A DNA stretch of 16,819 nt from NCBI GenBank assembly GCA_023249815.1, contig JAHFBX010000024.1:1-16819 (forward strand), written 5' to 3'. This stretch comes from Candidatus Eiseniibacteriota bacterium (GTDB lineage: Bacteria; Eisenbacteria; RBG-16-71-46). The translations under genes were made by a program, and so were the position numbers. Below, in pieces: positions 1-6,997 of this stretch. The first letter of the stretch is position 1; the number at the start of each line of letters is the position of its first letter. A model generated the notes under the pieces. It ran no database searches. It was not told where the DNA came from and worked only from the letters and a program-made list of their open reading frames with translations.

Positions 1-561
1 TGTGAGCGTCGGATCGGAGCCGCCGTACGTCTTGCCCTTGTCGTCCGCCGTCGCCGTGAGAGCTGCCGCCTTGCCCACCGTCAGCGTGCCGTTCGCTGTC
101 ACGACGAAGTAGTTCGCCGCCGTCCCGCCGGAGGCGGTGATGGCATGCGAACCCGCGGTTGCGGCCGCACCCGTCGCGGTCGAGAGCAGCACACCGCTGA
201 TCACGGAGTACGTGTCGCTGTAGTAGAGCGTGCCGCTCGGCGTGTACGTGAGCGCGGGATCCGCGCCGCCGTACGTCTTGCCCTTGTCGTCCGCCGTCGC
301 CGTGAGCGCTGCCGCCTTGCCGACTGTGAGCGTGCCGTTCGCTGTTGCGACGAAGTAGTTCGCCGCCGTCCCGCCGGAGGCGCTGATCGCATGGGTCCCG
401 GCCGTGGCCGAGGCTCCAGTCGCCGTCGAGAGCACCACGCTGCCGATCACCGCGTAAGTATCGCCGTTGTAAAGTGTCCCGCTGGGCGTGTAAGTGAGCG
501 CGGGTTCCGCGCCACCATACGTCTTGGACTTGCTGTCGGCGGTCACCGTCAGCGACGCCTT
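1..561 (-). repeat. Tandem 246-bp repeats encoding MBG modules
   Basis: Three copies lie inside the minus-strand MBG gene. The lysine codons that open each module are at 561-559, 318-316 and 72-70. The first module is 243 bp, the second 246 bp, and the third is cut by the window edge. The stretch 1-72 differs from 247-318 at only about six positions, and both modules share a long identical run around the residues for GGTAANYFV. The period is a multiple of three, so copies can be gained or lost without breaking the frame. Confidence 0.9.
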
Positions 562-1263
562 GCCGATGGTGAGCGTGCCGGAACCCGTCGCGAGGTCGGT
601 GCTGCTTGATCCCCCTGTCTTGGCCTGCACCGTGAAACTAGCGGAGACGGCCGGAGACGGACCCGTGGTGGTCAGGGTCAGGGTCGTCGTGCCTGAACTG
701 CTGGCGGAAGGGATGCTGAACGTGGGCGAGGTAAATGACGCGGTGACGCCCGTTGGAAGTGCCGTCGTGACTGACGGCGTGACGGTGAAGTTGCCGGAAC
801 TACCAGGCCCCGTGCCTCGAAACACGGTGATCAGGTAGGTGACCGCGACTCCGGTTCCGTAGGTGGCGGTGCCAAACTGCGGCCCGACGGTGACCGATGC
901 GATCCGGGGAGCGTCCGTGAATTGGACTTCCGCATGCAGGCCCGAGGTCAGACCGTCAGCCGTTGCCAGAAGTGTCTTGCCGAGACAGTCGTCCTCGCAG
1001 ACATGCCAAGTCGTCACGAATCCGCCATCCTGGTCCGCGATGACAGTCCAAGGGTCATGGTCAGCGCCGGTGTCTGGCGTCCCATCGGCGTGGTGCACCT
1101 CGACAACAACCTCTTCACCTGGCTGGAATCCGGAGCCAGTGAACGTCGCCGTGTCACCCGGCGCATAGTCTGGCTGATCGGTGGTCAGCGACTGCGCCGT
1201 CGCGGTGAGCGCCGTGCATGTCAGCAGGAGGGCGGCCAACCAGAGCGTCGTCTGCGTTCTCAT
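1..1263 (-). CDS. Secreted MBG-repeat protein, N-terminal part (runs off left edge)
   Basis: The minus-strand frame is open from the ATG at 1263-1261 to base 1, giving 421 residues without a stop. A Shine-Dalgarno GGAG sits 8 nt before the ATG. Residues 1 to about 24 form a signal peptide: basic start MRTQ, hydrophobic core WLAALLLT, and a probable cleavage after ATAQ. A domain opening LTTDQPDYAPGDTATFTGSG, common at the start of MBG-type surface proteins, covers about residues 25-120. An Ig-like stretch rich in Thr and Ser runs to about residue 234. Tandem MBG repeats of 81-82 residues follow, with the signature TADDKGKTYGGADPALTY. MBG proteins are exported adhesin or surface-layer-like proteins in environmental bacteria; the ligand of this one is unknown. 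The C-terminus and any sorting signal lie outside the window. Confidence 0.85.
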   Translation of the reverse strand, partial: MRTQTTLWLAALLLTCTALTATAQSLTTDQPDYAPGDTATFTGSGFQPGEEVVVEVHHADGTPDTGADHDPWTVIADQDGGFVTTWHVCEDDCLGKTLLATADGLTSGLHAEVQFTDAPRIASVTVGPQFGTATYGTGVAVTYLITVFRGTGPGSSGNFTVTPSVTTALPTGVTASFTSPTFSIPSASSSGTTTLTLTTTGPSPAVSASFTVQAKTGGSSSTDLATGSGTLTIGKASLTVTADSKSKTYGGAEPALTYTPSGTLYNGDTYAVIGSVVLSTATGASATAGTHAISASGGTAANYFVATANGTLTVGKAAALTATADDKGKTYGGADPALTYTPSGTLYYSDTYSVISGVLLSTATGAAATAGSHAITASGGTAANYFVVTANGTLTVGKAAALTATADDKGKTYGGSDPTLT

Positions 1264-1323
1264 GGTGTTCACTCCGCGAGTTGTGTCATGCGTGTCGAAT
1301 CGTGACGATATGTGGACTCCCAA

Positions 1324-1354
1324 GTGATCACTGAGGCACGGGCGCGCTGATCAG
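1324..1354. promoter_or_regulatory. Pair of TGATCA palindromes upstream of the MBG gene
   Basis: GTGATCAC at 1324-1331 and CTGATCAG at 1347-1354 are both perfect 8-bp palindromes with the same TGATCA core. Their centres are 23 bp apart, about two helical turns. They lie 61-91 bp upstream of the MBG start codon, where a dimeric regulator could bind. The protein and the role are unknown. Confidence 0.3.
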
Positions 1355-1638
1355 TTCGAGCGTTGCCCTGTGCTGACTGCTGTGTCGAGAACTAGTCGTG
1401 CCAGTGTCACGACATGAGCCGCGGAGCATAGAAGTCACCTGTGTCGCGCCGGCAAAGACCTCGGATTTCAGGATGTGAATACATCGCAGGCGAACGCGTT
1501 GCCGCAGGTGCTTTCACCGCGTGTGACGCTGCGTCAACGCGCGCGCGGGACTGGTGTACCCGCCAAGGGAAGTTGAGCGAGATGCTTGTTCACCGGATGC
1601 TCCCGACTGGTGACGGGCCGTAGCAGGAGATCGAATGC

Positions 1639-1696
1639 GAGAGCCCGCGGCTCTCATCTGTCCATGACCCCACGGGTCATACGGACACCGAGTGTC
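1639..1696. repeat. Cluster of three short hairpins with 3-nt loops
   Basis: GAGAGCC/GGCTCTC (1639-1655, loop CGC), ATGACCC/GGGTCAT (1664-1680, loop CAC) and GACAC/GTGTC (1684-1696, loop CGA) follow one another with 8- and 3-nt gaps. Stems are perfect. No T-run follows, so these are not standard terminators. They could be operators, a structured RNA or remnants of a mobile element. Confidence 0.4.
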
Positions 1697-2160
1697 GAGA
1701 AGTGGGAAGCGGGGGGAGTGACCGGGGGGCTCAGGTACGAGCGCGTCACCAATGGCCAGAATAGCGCTGCGGCCGGACAACTCAATGACAATCGCCTGCC
1801 GAGCGAGTCGAATTCGCCGAATTCTCAGGACTCCGCGTCGGCCGGTGTTTCTCTATATGAATGGCTCGCGAGACACACGCGAGCTGGCAATCTCATCTGC
1901 AGAATGTGTGTCGCAACGCGTGATTGGCCTGAGTTGCGACGCCGTGCGCCCGCCGGGGGCAGGTCCGTGCTCACGCACGCAAGGCGACAAGGCCAGTTCT
2001 CCTCGGATTTCGCTAGGGCTGCGACCCCGCGCAGGCGGACACTCTGGCACGTTGCGAGGAGCGCATTCTGCCAGCATCGCTCGCCTGCCGTGTCGCCTCG
2101 CGTCGTAGGCCGGACGACGCGCCTTTTCCGAGCCATCGCCGCCCGGGCCCACCCGGGCGC

Positions 2161-2666
2161 TCCCCGGATGGCATCGGCCGGTTCAATACTCCGCGTGGCG
2201 TGGCGACCCTCACCGCCGGCGCTCGGAGCAGTCGGCGGCGACATTCGAGTCCGGAGCCGAGTTCGGCTACTCGATTGACAACTCCGCGCCCCCGGCGCTG
2301 GCGACCTTCACGAGCGCCTGCTACGAGAGTGCCACGCATCTGCAGTGGAGCGCGAGCAGCGCGCAGGACTTCGTCACGTTCCGCCTGTATCGCGGCGCGA
2401 GGGCTGACTACGTTCAGGGCCCAGCCAATCTGGTGATCACCACGACCAATGCGGCGTACGACGATATGGCGCCTTCGGGCGGCTCCCACAAGCTTTCGGC
2501 GGTGGACCGGAATCTGAACAAGAGCGCGTTCACGCCGCCGGGACCGTTCGCGCTCCACGCCAGCACTCTGAACCCTTGCAACCCGGAGTGTGCCGCGACA
2601 GAATCGCCCCGCTCTTGGCTCATCCCGCTGACTCCGCCCCCCGCGAAGATGAAGAGCCGTGGCTGA
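2161..2666 (+). pseudogene. Relic of a secreted NHL-like/Fn3/FlgD-type protein
   Basis: One frame gives SPDGIGRFNTPRGVATLTAG (from 2161), resembling an NHL-repeat edge of the kind GDGQFNxPxGVA. Near 2222 similarity jumps to another frame, reading SAATFESGAEFGYSID, then HLQWSASSAQDFVTFRLYRG, YDDMAPSGGSHKLSAVDRN and FALHASTLNP. Such Fn3-like text followed by FxLxxxxPNP normally leads into a FlgD-like C-terminal sorting domain of several dozen residues. Here it ends after a short unrelated tail at the TGA 2664-2666. No start codon with a good ribosome site precedes it. I read it as a decayed gene end with at least one frameshift and loss of the 3' part. A fragment left by recombination is equally possible. 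It stops 42 bp before the kinase. Confidence 0.5.
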
Positions 2667-2708
2667 ACCAGAGCACCTCACGCCGTCAACTCAGGCGGAG
2701 GCCCCACG

Positions 2709-5660
2709 ATGAGTCGAGAGGTACCTGAACTGCGATCAGATCGCAGTTCGTGGGGGGCCAACTTGGGCGAGGTTCCGAAGGCGCTGCGGGATTCGTTATC
2801 TGATCGCTACCGCATCGATCGTGAGTTGGGCCGCGGTGGCATGGCGACCGTCTACCTGGCCCATGACCTGAAGCACCACCGTCTGGTCGCGATCAAGGTG
2901 CTCCCGCCGGAGCTCAGCGTCGCCCTGGGGGCGGAGCGCTTCTTGCGCGAGATCGATTTCGCAGCCCGGCTCACCCACCCTCACATCCTGCCGCTCCACG
3001 ACTCCGGCGAGGCCGCCGGGCAGCTCTACTACGTGATGCCCTACGTGGAGGGCGAGTCGCTGCGCCAGCGGCTGATGCGCCAGCGGCAGCTCACGTTCGA
3101 GGAGGTTGTGCGGGTCACTCGCGAAGTGGCCGATGCGCTGGACTACGCGCATGAGCATGGCGTGATACATCGGGACATCAAGCCCGAGAATGTCCTGCTG
3201 GCGGCGAATCACGCGATCGTGGCGGACTTCGGGATCGCGCGTGCGGTCGGAACTGAGGGCGGCACGCGGCTGACCGCCGCCGGCGTTACGGTGGGGACAC
3301 CGCACTACATGAGCCCCGAGCAGTCCCTGGCGGACCAGGAGGTCGATGCCCGCTCGGACGTGTACAGCCTCGGGTGCATGACGTACGAGATGCTTACCGG
3401 GCAGCCGCCGTTCACGGGGCCGTCGGCCGCGGTCGTGCGGCACCAGCACTTGAACGTCGAGCCGCGGCCCGTCACGGCTCTGCGGCCCAGCGCCACGCCG
3501 CAGATGGTGCGCGCGGTCGCGCGAGCGCTCGCAAAGCTCCCGGCGGATCGCTTCGCGACGCCTGGGGAGCTTGCGCGAGCGCTGGGGGAAATCGACGGGA
3601 GCGCCTCCGGCGTCCGCGCGCCGACATCGACGTCGGCCGACACGGTCACGGTGGGCGCGCCACGGCGGCGCGCGTGGCTGGCGCCCGCACTTCTGCTCGC
3701 GTCGTTGGGAGTCGGCGGATTCCTGGCGGTGAAAGCCGGATGGATCGATGGCCTGTGGGGCGGCGATCGCGGGGCACCCGCAGCCCGTCAGAACTGGGTC
3801 ATGGTCGCCGAATTCGACGGCCCGCCCGACGATTCCACGCTGGCGGAAGCCGCTCGCGACATCGTGAGCGCCACGCTCGACCAGTCTCCCATCCTCGCCA
3901 CGGTTTCCCGTGATCAGATCCGGCTCGGACTCGAGCTGGCGGGCAAGCCGGCCGGGACGCGGGTCGATGCCACCCTGGCGCGTGAACTCGCCTACCGCAC
4001 TTCCGTGCGCACGGTGGTCGACGGCCGCATCAGGCGCGTCGGGAAGGCGTACTCGCTCACGCTGGACGTCGGGGACGTGGAAAACGCGAAGCCACTCTAT
4101 CGAGTGAGCGGAGTGGCCGGCTCCGACCGGGTGATCATCCCGGCGCTGCGGCGGCTGGCGCAGGATCTGCGGCGAAGGATGGGCGAGGACGAGGCCGCCA
4201 TCCGGGCGACCCGTGCGTTCTTCCCTTACCCCACGCCGTCATTCGAGGCCTACCGAAAGCAGGTCGAGGCGGACCGACTGCTGCAGGTGGAGGTCGATTT
4301 CCAGGGCGTCCGCGAGGCGGCGAGGCAGGCGCTGGCGATCGACCCGGACTTCGCCTCGGCTTGGGAGGATCTGGCACTCGCCTATCAGGGCCTTGGGAAG
4401 CCGGATTCCGCCCGGGCGGCCCTGGAGCAGGCGCTGCGCCGCCCCGACCGCATGAGTGCCGCCCAGCAGCTCCGGCTGGAAGGCTTGCTCGCATCGTGGA
4501 GCGGCGACCTGGAACGCGCGGCCGCCGTGTTCGAGCGCGTGGTGAAGCTCTATCCGCAGAGCCCGGACATCGAATACGTGGTCGATTCCCAGGCCAACCT
4601 GCTCTTCTTCCAGGGCCGCTACTCCGAAGCGCTCGAGATGAACAACAGGGTCTTGAGCATGGCGCCACTCGGCTACGGCCAGGTCACCATCGCCAAGATC
4701 TTCCGGTGTCACCTGGCTCTCGGCAACACGCGCGCTGCACGCGAGCTGCTGGGAGGCATGCGAGGCGAAGCCAGGCAGGTCGCGGACCTCCAGCTCGCGG
4801 TCGCCGAGCGCGATTGGGGCCGCGCCGAAAGCCTCGCGACGGCACGGGAGCGCGATCCAACGACGCCCACGGGCGTGAAGATAGCCGCCTCCAGCACGCT
4901 CGCCGCTGTCCACGCCGCCCGTGGAGCGGTGCGCGATGCGATGGCGGACCTGCGGCGCGGGCAATCGTTGGCCCGGCGTTCGGGACGGGAGTACTACCGT
5001 CGCTGGCCTCGCGCGCGTACGTTCCTCGCCGTCGCCAGCGGGACGCCGGCCCCGGTGCCGGAATCGGAGGACGCCCTCGACGCCACGAGTTCCGCACTGA
5101 TCACGCGGGCATACATGGCCGCTGCCGCGGGCGATACGCTCCAAAGCAAACAGCTCCTTAGAGCTTTGCGATCGCACCCCGACCTGTTGATGCCGGCGTA
5201 TGGGGCCACGCCCGACTTCCTCGAGGCTTGCATCGCCGGGCGAGCCGGGAGGTGGAACGATGTCATCAGACTGCTCGACTCCACGGCCCGCACGGGCAGC
5301 GACGTGGGAGGCACGGGATTCGATCGTGTCGGCCCCGCGCCAGAGCAATGGCTCGTGGCGGAGGCATACGAACATCTAGGACGCCCTGATTCCTCCGCGG
5401 CTTTCTTTGAACGAGTCCTCAGCCCCGCCTCGATGGTGCAGAGCCCGACAACGGCGGGGCTCTCCGTGGCCTCCTCATTCGCCCGTCAGCGCTTGATCCT
5501 CTTGTACGCCCGTATGGGACGCACCGACGAGGTGAGGCGACACTGGGAGATCTTCCGCGACACGTTCACGCGGCCCGACGCCGAAGTACGGCACCTCGTG
5601 GACGAGGCGCGTGCGGCGCTCGCGATCGGCAATCCAAAGTCCGGCGTCGCGGTGCATTGA
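2709..5660 (+). CDS. Transmembrane Ser/Thr protein kinase with TolB-like and TPR C-terminus
   Basis: This is a 983-residue Hanks-type kinase. The ATG at 2709 has GGAGG 7 nt upstream. The kinase domain spans about residues 34-295: glycine loop GRGGMATVY (41-49), lysine in VAIKV (K63), HRDIKPEN (154-161), DFG (173-175), SPEQ in place of APE (202-205), and DVYSLG (217-222). All catalytic residues are present, so it should be active. One transmembrane helix lies at about 322-341. A TolB N-terminal-like region (about 362-490) with repeated Ala/Leu-rich helices of TPR type after 510 lies on the far side of the membrane. Such kinases act in signalling with an extracytoplasmic sensor or scaffold; no substrate can be named. 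It is not clearly in an operon: a decayed gene precedes it and the convergent cold-shock gene follows. Residues 7-14 are encoded by a large palindrome, so a later start such as TTG at 2763 cannot be excluded. Confidence 0.93.
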   Translation: MSREVPELRSDRSSWGANLGEVPKALRDSLSDRYRIDRELGRGGMATVYLAHDLKHHRLVAIKVLPPELSVALGAERFLREIDFAARLTHPHILPLHDSGEAAGQLYYVMPYVEGESLRQRLMRQRQLTFEEVVRVTREVADALDYAHEHGVIHRDIKPENVLLAANHAIVADFGIARAVGTEGGTRLTAAGVTVGTPHYMSPEQSLADQEVDARSDVYSLGCMTYEMLTGQPPFTGPSAAVVRHQHLNVEPRPVTALRPSATPQMVRAVARALAKLPADRFATPGELARALGEIDGSASGVRAPTSTSADTVTVGAPRRRAWLAPALLLASLGVGGFLAVKAGWIDGLWGGDRGAPAARQNWVMVAEFDGPPDDSTLAEAARDIVSATLDQSPILATVSRDQIRLGLELAGKPAGTRVDATLARELAYRTSVRTVVDGRIRRVGKAYSLTLDVGDVENAKPLYRVSGVAGSDRVIIPALRRLAQDLRRRMGEDEAAIRATRAFFPYPTPSFEAYRKQVEADRLLQVEVDFQGVREAARQALAIDPDFASAWEDLALAYQGLGKPDSARAALEQALRRPDRMSAAQQLRLEGLLASWSGDLERAAAVFERVVKLYPQSPDIEYVVDSQANLLFFQGRYSEALEMNNRVLSMAPLGYGQVTIAKIFRCHLALGNTRAARELLGGMRGEARQVADLQLAVAERDWGRAESLATARERDPTTPTGVKIAASSTLAAVHAARGAVRDAMADLRRGQSLARRSGREYYRRWPRARTFLAVASGTPAPVPESEDALDATSSALITRAYMAAAAGDTLQSKQLLRALRSHPDLLMPAYGATPDFLEACIAGRAGRWNDVIRLLDSTARTGSDVGGTGFDRVGPAPEQWLVAEAYEHLGRPDSSAAFFERVLSPASMVQSPTTAGLSVASSFARQRLILLYARMGRTDEVRRHWEIFRDTFTRPDAEVRHLVDEARAALAIGNPKSGVAVH
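2727..2749. promoter_or_regulatory. Perfect 23-bp palindrome at the start of the kinase gene
   Basis: The half-site GAACTGCGATC (2727-2737) is matched by its exact complement at 2739-2749 around a single central A at 2738. It begins 18 nt after the first base of the annotated ATG. It could be an operator for a dimeric regulator, or an mRNA hairpin with a stem of about 10 bp close to the ribosome-binding region. Its function is not shown by the sequence. Confidence 0.5.
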
Positions 5661-5735
5661 GCGAAGGACGTGGTTCGCGTGCTGGGCTGCCCATGGCGGT
5701 GGACGGCGAGAGTGAGAAGCCGCGCAGAAACGCGC

Positions 5736-5763
5736 GAGGCGGCGTCCTTGCGGACGCCGCCTC
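5736..5763 (-). terminator. Hairpin between convergent kinase and cold-shock genes, probable terminator
   Basis: GAGGCGGCGTCC (5736-5747) pairs perfectly with 5752-5763 around a 4-nt loop, giving a 12-bp GC-rich stem. Read on the minus strand, the loop is GCAA (a GNRA tetraloop) and the stem is followed by GCGCGTTTCT, a weak U-tract. It sits 28 nt past the cold-shock stop and 75 nt past the kinase stop, so it may serve both. A smaller hairpin CGAGGT/ACCTCG (5771-5785) lies between it and the cold-shock stop. Confidence 0.65.
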
Positions 5764-5791
5764 CACGACGCGAGGTGGTACCTCGTGCGAA

Positions 5792-5995
5792 CTAGGCCTT
5801 GCGAACGTTCGCCGCCTGCAGCCCCTTCGGGCCGCGCGTCACGTCGAACTCGAGCGACTCACCCTCGGCGAGCGTCTTGAAGCCGTCGCCGTTGATGGCG
5901 GAGAAGTGGACGAACACGTCCTCGCCGCCATCCGCCTGGGTGATGAAACCAAAGCCCTTCGCCTCGTTGAACCACTTCACGGTGCCGTTTGCCAC
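5792..5995 (-). CDS. cspA: Cold-shock protein (CspA family)
   Basis: This 67-residue protein is the usual full length for a single cold-shock domain. It carries both RNA-binding motifs, KGFGFI (RNP1, residues 13-18) and VFVHFS (RNP2, 27-32), and starts with the family-typical MANGTVKWFNEAKGFGF. The family binds single-stranded RNA and DNA and melts mRNA secondary structure in the cytoplasm. The start is GTG at 5995-5993, preceded by AGGAG at a spacing of 6 nt; no ATG gives a complete domain. It is monocistronic, convergent with the upstream kinase gene and divergent from the VOC gene. Its leader of about 180 nt is highly structured, as in cold-induced csp genes, so post-transcriptional control by temperature is likely. 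Confidence 0.96.
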   Translation of the reverse strand: MANGTVKWFNEAKGFGFITQADGGEDVFVHFSAINGDGFKTLAEGESLEFDVTRGPKGLQAANVRKA

Positions 5996-6108
5996 TTGGA
6001 ACTCCTGTTGTATCCGGGTCGTCAGACCCCACTTGCCGCGATTTCACGCCGCGGCGGCGTCCGGTCGCTGTGACCGTCGCTTCGATCGAAGGTGAGTGGT
6101 CGAACCAC
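5996..6108 (-). promoter_or_regulatory. Structured 5' leader of the cold-shock gene
   Basis: Between the leader terminator and the GTG start, the minus-strand RNA can form GUGGU/ACCAC (6108-6096, 3-nt loop), a TTCGATCGAA palindrome (6090-6081), ACGCCG/CGGCGT (6060-6046, 3-nt loop) and GGGTC/GACCC (6029-6016, 4-nt loop). The ribosome site AGGAG then follows. Known csp leaders refold with temperature to control translation and stability; that this one does so is inferred. Confidence 0.5.
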
Positions 6109-6140
6109 AAAAAAAGCCGCCAGAGAAGTCCCTGGTGGCT
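6109..6140 (-). terminator. Intrinsic terminator inside the cold-shock leader
   Basis: On the minus strand AGCCACCAG (6140-6132) pairs with CTGGCGGCT (6123-6115) with one A-C mismatch and an 8-nt loop, followed directly by seven T (6115-6109; the last stem base is the first T). This is a classical Rho-independent terminator. It lies upstream of the csp start codon, with no minus-strand gene before it, so it should end either a short RNA or an attenuated csp transcript. An alternative pairing CAGAG/CTCTG (6143-6139 with 6125-6121) would compete with it. Confidence 0.7.
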
Positions 6141-6183
6141 CTGAACGTCGACGACACATCCACACACAACCGAAGACAGGGGC

Positions 6184-6212
6184 ACTATCGGGCCTGTCCC
6201 GGGAGAAGCCAA
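6184..6212 (-). promoter_or_regulatory. Candidate sigma-70-type promoter for the cold-shock leader
   Basis: On the minus strand TTGGCT (6212-6207) and GATAGT (6189-6184) are 17 bp apart; each matches the consensus at four of six positions. A second -35-like TTGACT lies at 6217-6212. Transcription would begin near 6177, giving a leader of about 182 nt before the csp start and about 69 nt to the leader terminator. Confidence 0.4.
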
Positions 6213-6426
6213 GTCAATTCGAGGTGAGGCCCCGCGCCACTCCAGAATCTTGCTGATTCCCCAATGAATGCGGGTGTTTCTGCGATGGCGCTCCGGGCCG
6301 CCCGGGCGTAGCCTCCGTTCAACCCCGCTTCCCGCCGGAACGAACGGATGTCCGGCGGTCACGGTACATGCAGGGATGCGAGTGCCGAGCTCCGCGGTCC
6401 ATCGGAGCGGCGGCAGGGAGAACTTC

Positions 6427-6906
6427 ATGGCCAAGGTCAGTCCCATCCCAGAGGGGTCGCACACCATCACGCCCGGCCTCGTCGTCAAGGACGGCAAGAA
6501 GGCGCTCGAGTACTACAAGAACGCGCTCGGCGCCCAGGTGTTGGACGTCATGTACGGACCGGACGGGAACAGCGTCATGCACGCCGAGCTCAAGCTCGGC
6601 GACAGCAAGTTCTACCTCGGCGACGAGATGCCTGAGATGGGGGCACTCTCGCCGCAGACCCTCGGCGGGTCTGCCGTCTCGATCAACATCTACACCGAGG
6701 ACTGCGATGCGCTGTTCAAGCGCGCTGTGGCGGCCGGCGGCACCGTGAAGGCACCGCTCACCGACATGTTCTGGGGTGACCGCTACGGCAAGATCACCGA
6801 TCCGTTCGGACACCACTGGGGCATCGCGACACACAAGGAAGACGTGAGCAAGGCCGATATGGAGAAGCGCGGCAAGGAATGGATGGCCGAGATGGCGAAG
6901 AAGTAG
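6427..6906 (+). CDS. VOC-family (glyoxalase/PhnB-like) protein
   Basis: A 159-residue protein starting at ATG 6427, with GGGAG 6 nt upstream; the frame is open further upstream, but the first residues MAKVSPIPEGSHTITPGLVV match the usual family N-terminus. Typical features are VKDGKKALEYYKNALGA, the central GDSKFYLGDE, and the C-terminal WGDRYGKITDPFGHHWGIAT. PhnB-like members of the vicinal oxygen chelate fold are small cytoplasmic dimers. Many are uncharacterised, and the family includes glyoxalases, dioxygenases and antibiotic-binding proteins. The substrate cannot be told from the sequence. It appears to be transcribed alone: divergent from the cold-shock gene and closed by a strong terminator. 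Confidence 0.88.
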   Translation: MAKVSPIPEGSHTITPGLVVKDGKKALEYYKNALGAQVLDVMYGPDGNSVMHAELKLGDSKFYLGDEMPEMGALSPQTLGGSAVSINIYTEDCDALFKRAVAAGGTVKAPLTDMFWGDRYGKITDPFGHHWGIATHKEDVSKADMEKRGKEWMAEMAKK

Positions 6907-6933
6907 CGGCAAGCTCGACTGCCGTACGTGGTG

Positions 6934-6974
6934 CCCGCGCGCCGTTCGCGTCTCGGGACGGCGCGCGGGGTTTT
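6934..6974 (+). terminator. Rho-independent terminator after the VOC gene
   Basis: CCCGCGCGCCGT (6934-6945) pairs perfectly with ACGGCGCGCGGG (6958-6969) across a 12-nt loop, followed by G and TTTT (6971-6974). It begins 28 nt after the VOC stop codon. On the minus strand there is no T-run, so the convergent methyltransferase gene is not obviously served by it. Confidence 0.8.
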
Positions 6975-6997
6975 GATCGCACCGCGCAGCTGCGACT

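Larger units (their letters stand above)
1264..2160. other. Intergenic region without a convincing gene; several short dyads
   Basis: About 900 bp lie between the start of the MBG gene and the first recognisable part of the kinase-side pseudogene. Open frames exist on both strands, but their translations are Arg/Ser-rich, lack recognisable motifs and overlap each other, so I do not call them genes. Visible structure: 8-bp palindromes GTGATCAC (1324-1331) and CTGATCAG (1347-1354); GTCGTG/CACGAC (1395-1413); TGACGC-T-GCGTCA (1524-1536); a row of three hairpins at 1639-1696; and GAATTC repeated 3 bp apart (1810-1824). The promoter of the MBG gene should lie at the left end, but I see no good -35/-10 pair. 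Confidence 0.5.

Noticed and set aside
1..561. CRISPR-like or satellite interpretation of the 246-bp repeats
   Set aside because: The repeats are long, have no unique spacers between them and read through in frame as MBG protein modules.
1586..2278. Long plus-strand open frame (230 codons) in the left intergenic region
   Set aside because: The translation is Arg/Ser-rich with no motif, has no good ribosome site, overlaps other equally long frames and crosses the hairpin cluster; it looks like a chance frame in GC-rich DNA.
5657..6073. Plus-strand frame opposite the cold-shock gene
   Set aside because: It is the complement of the conserved cold-shock coding sequence and its leader; the minus-strand protein is unmistakable.
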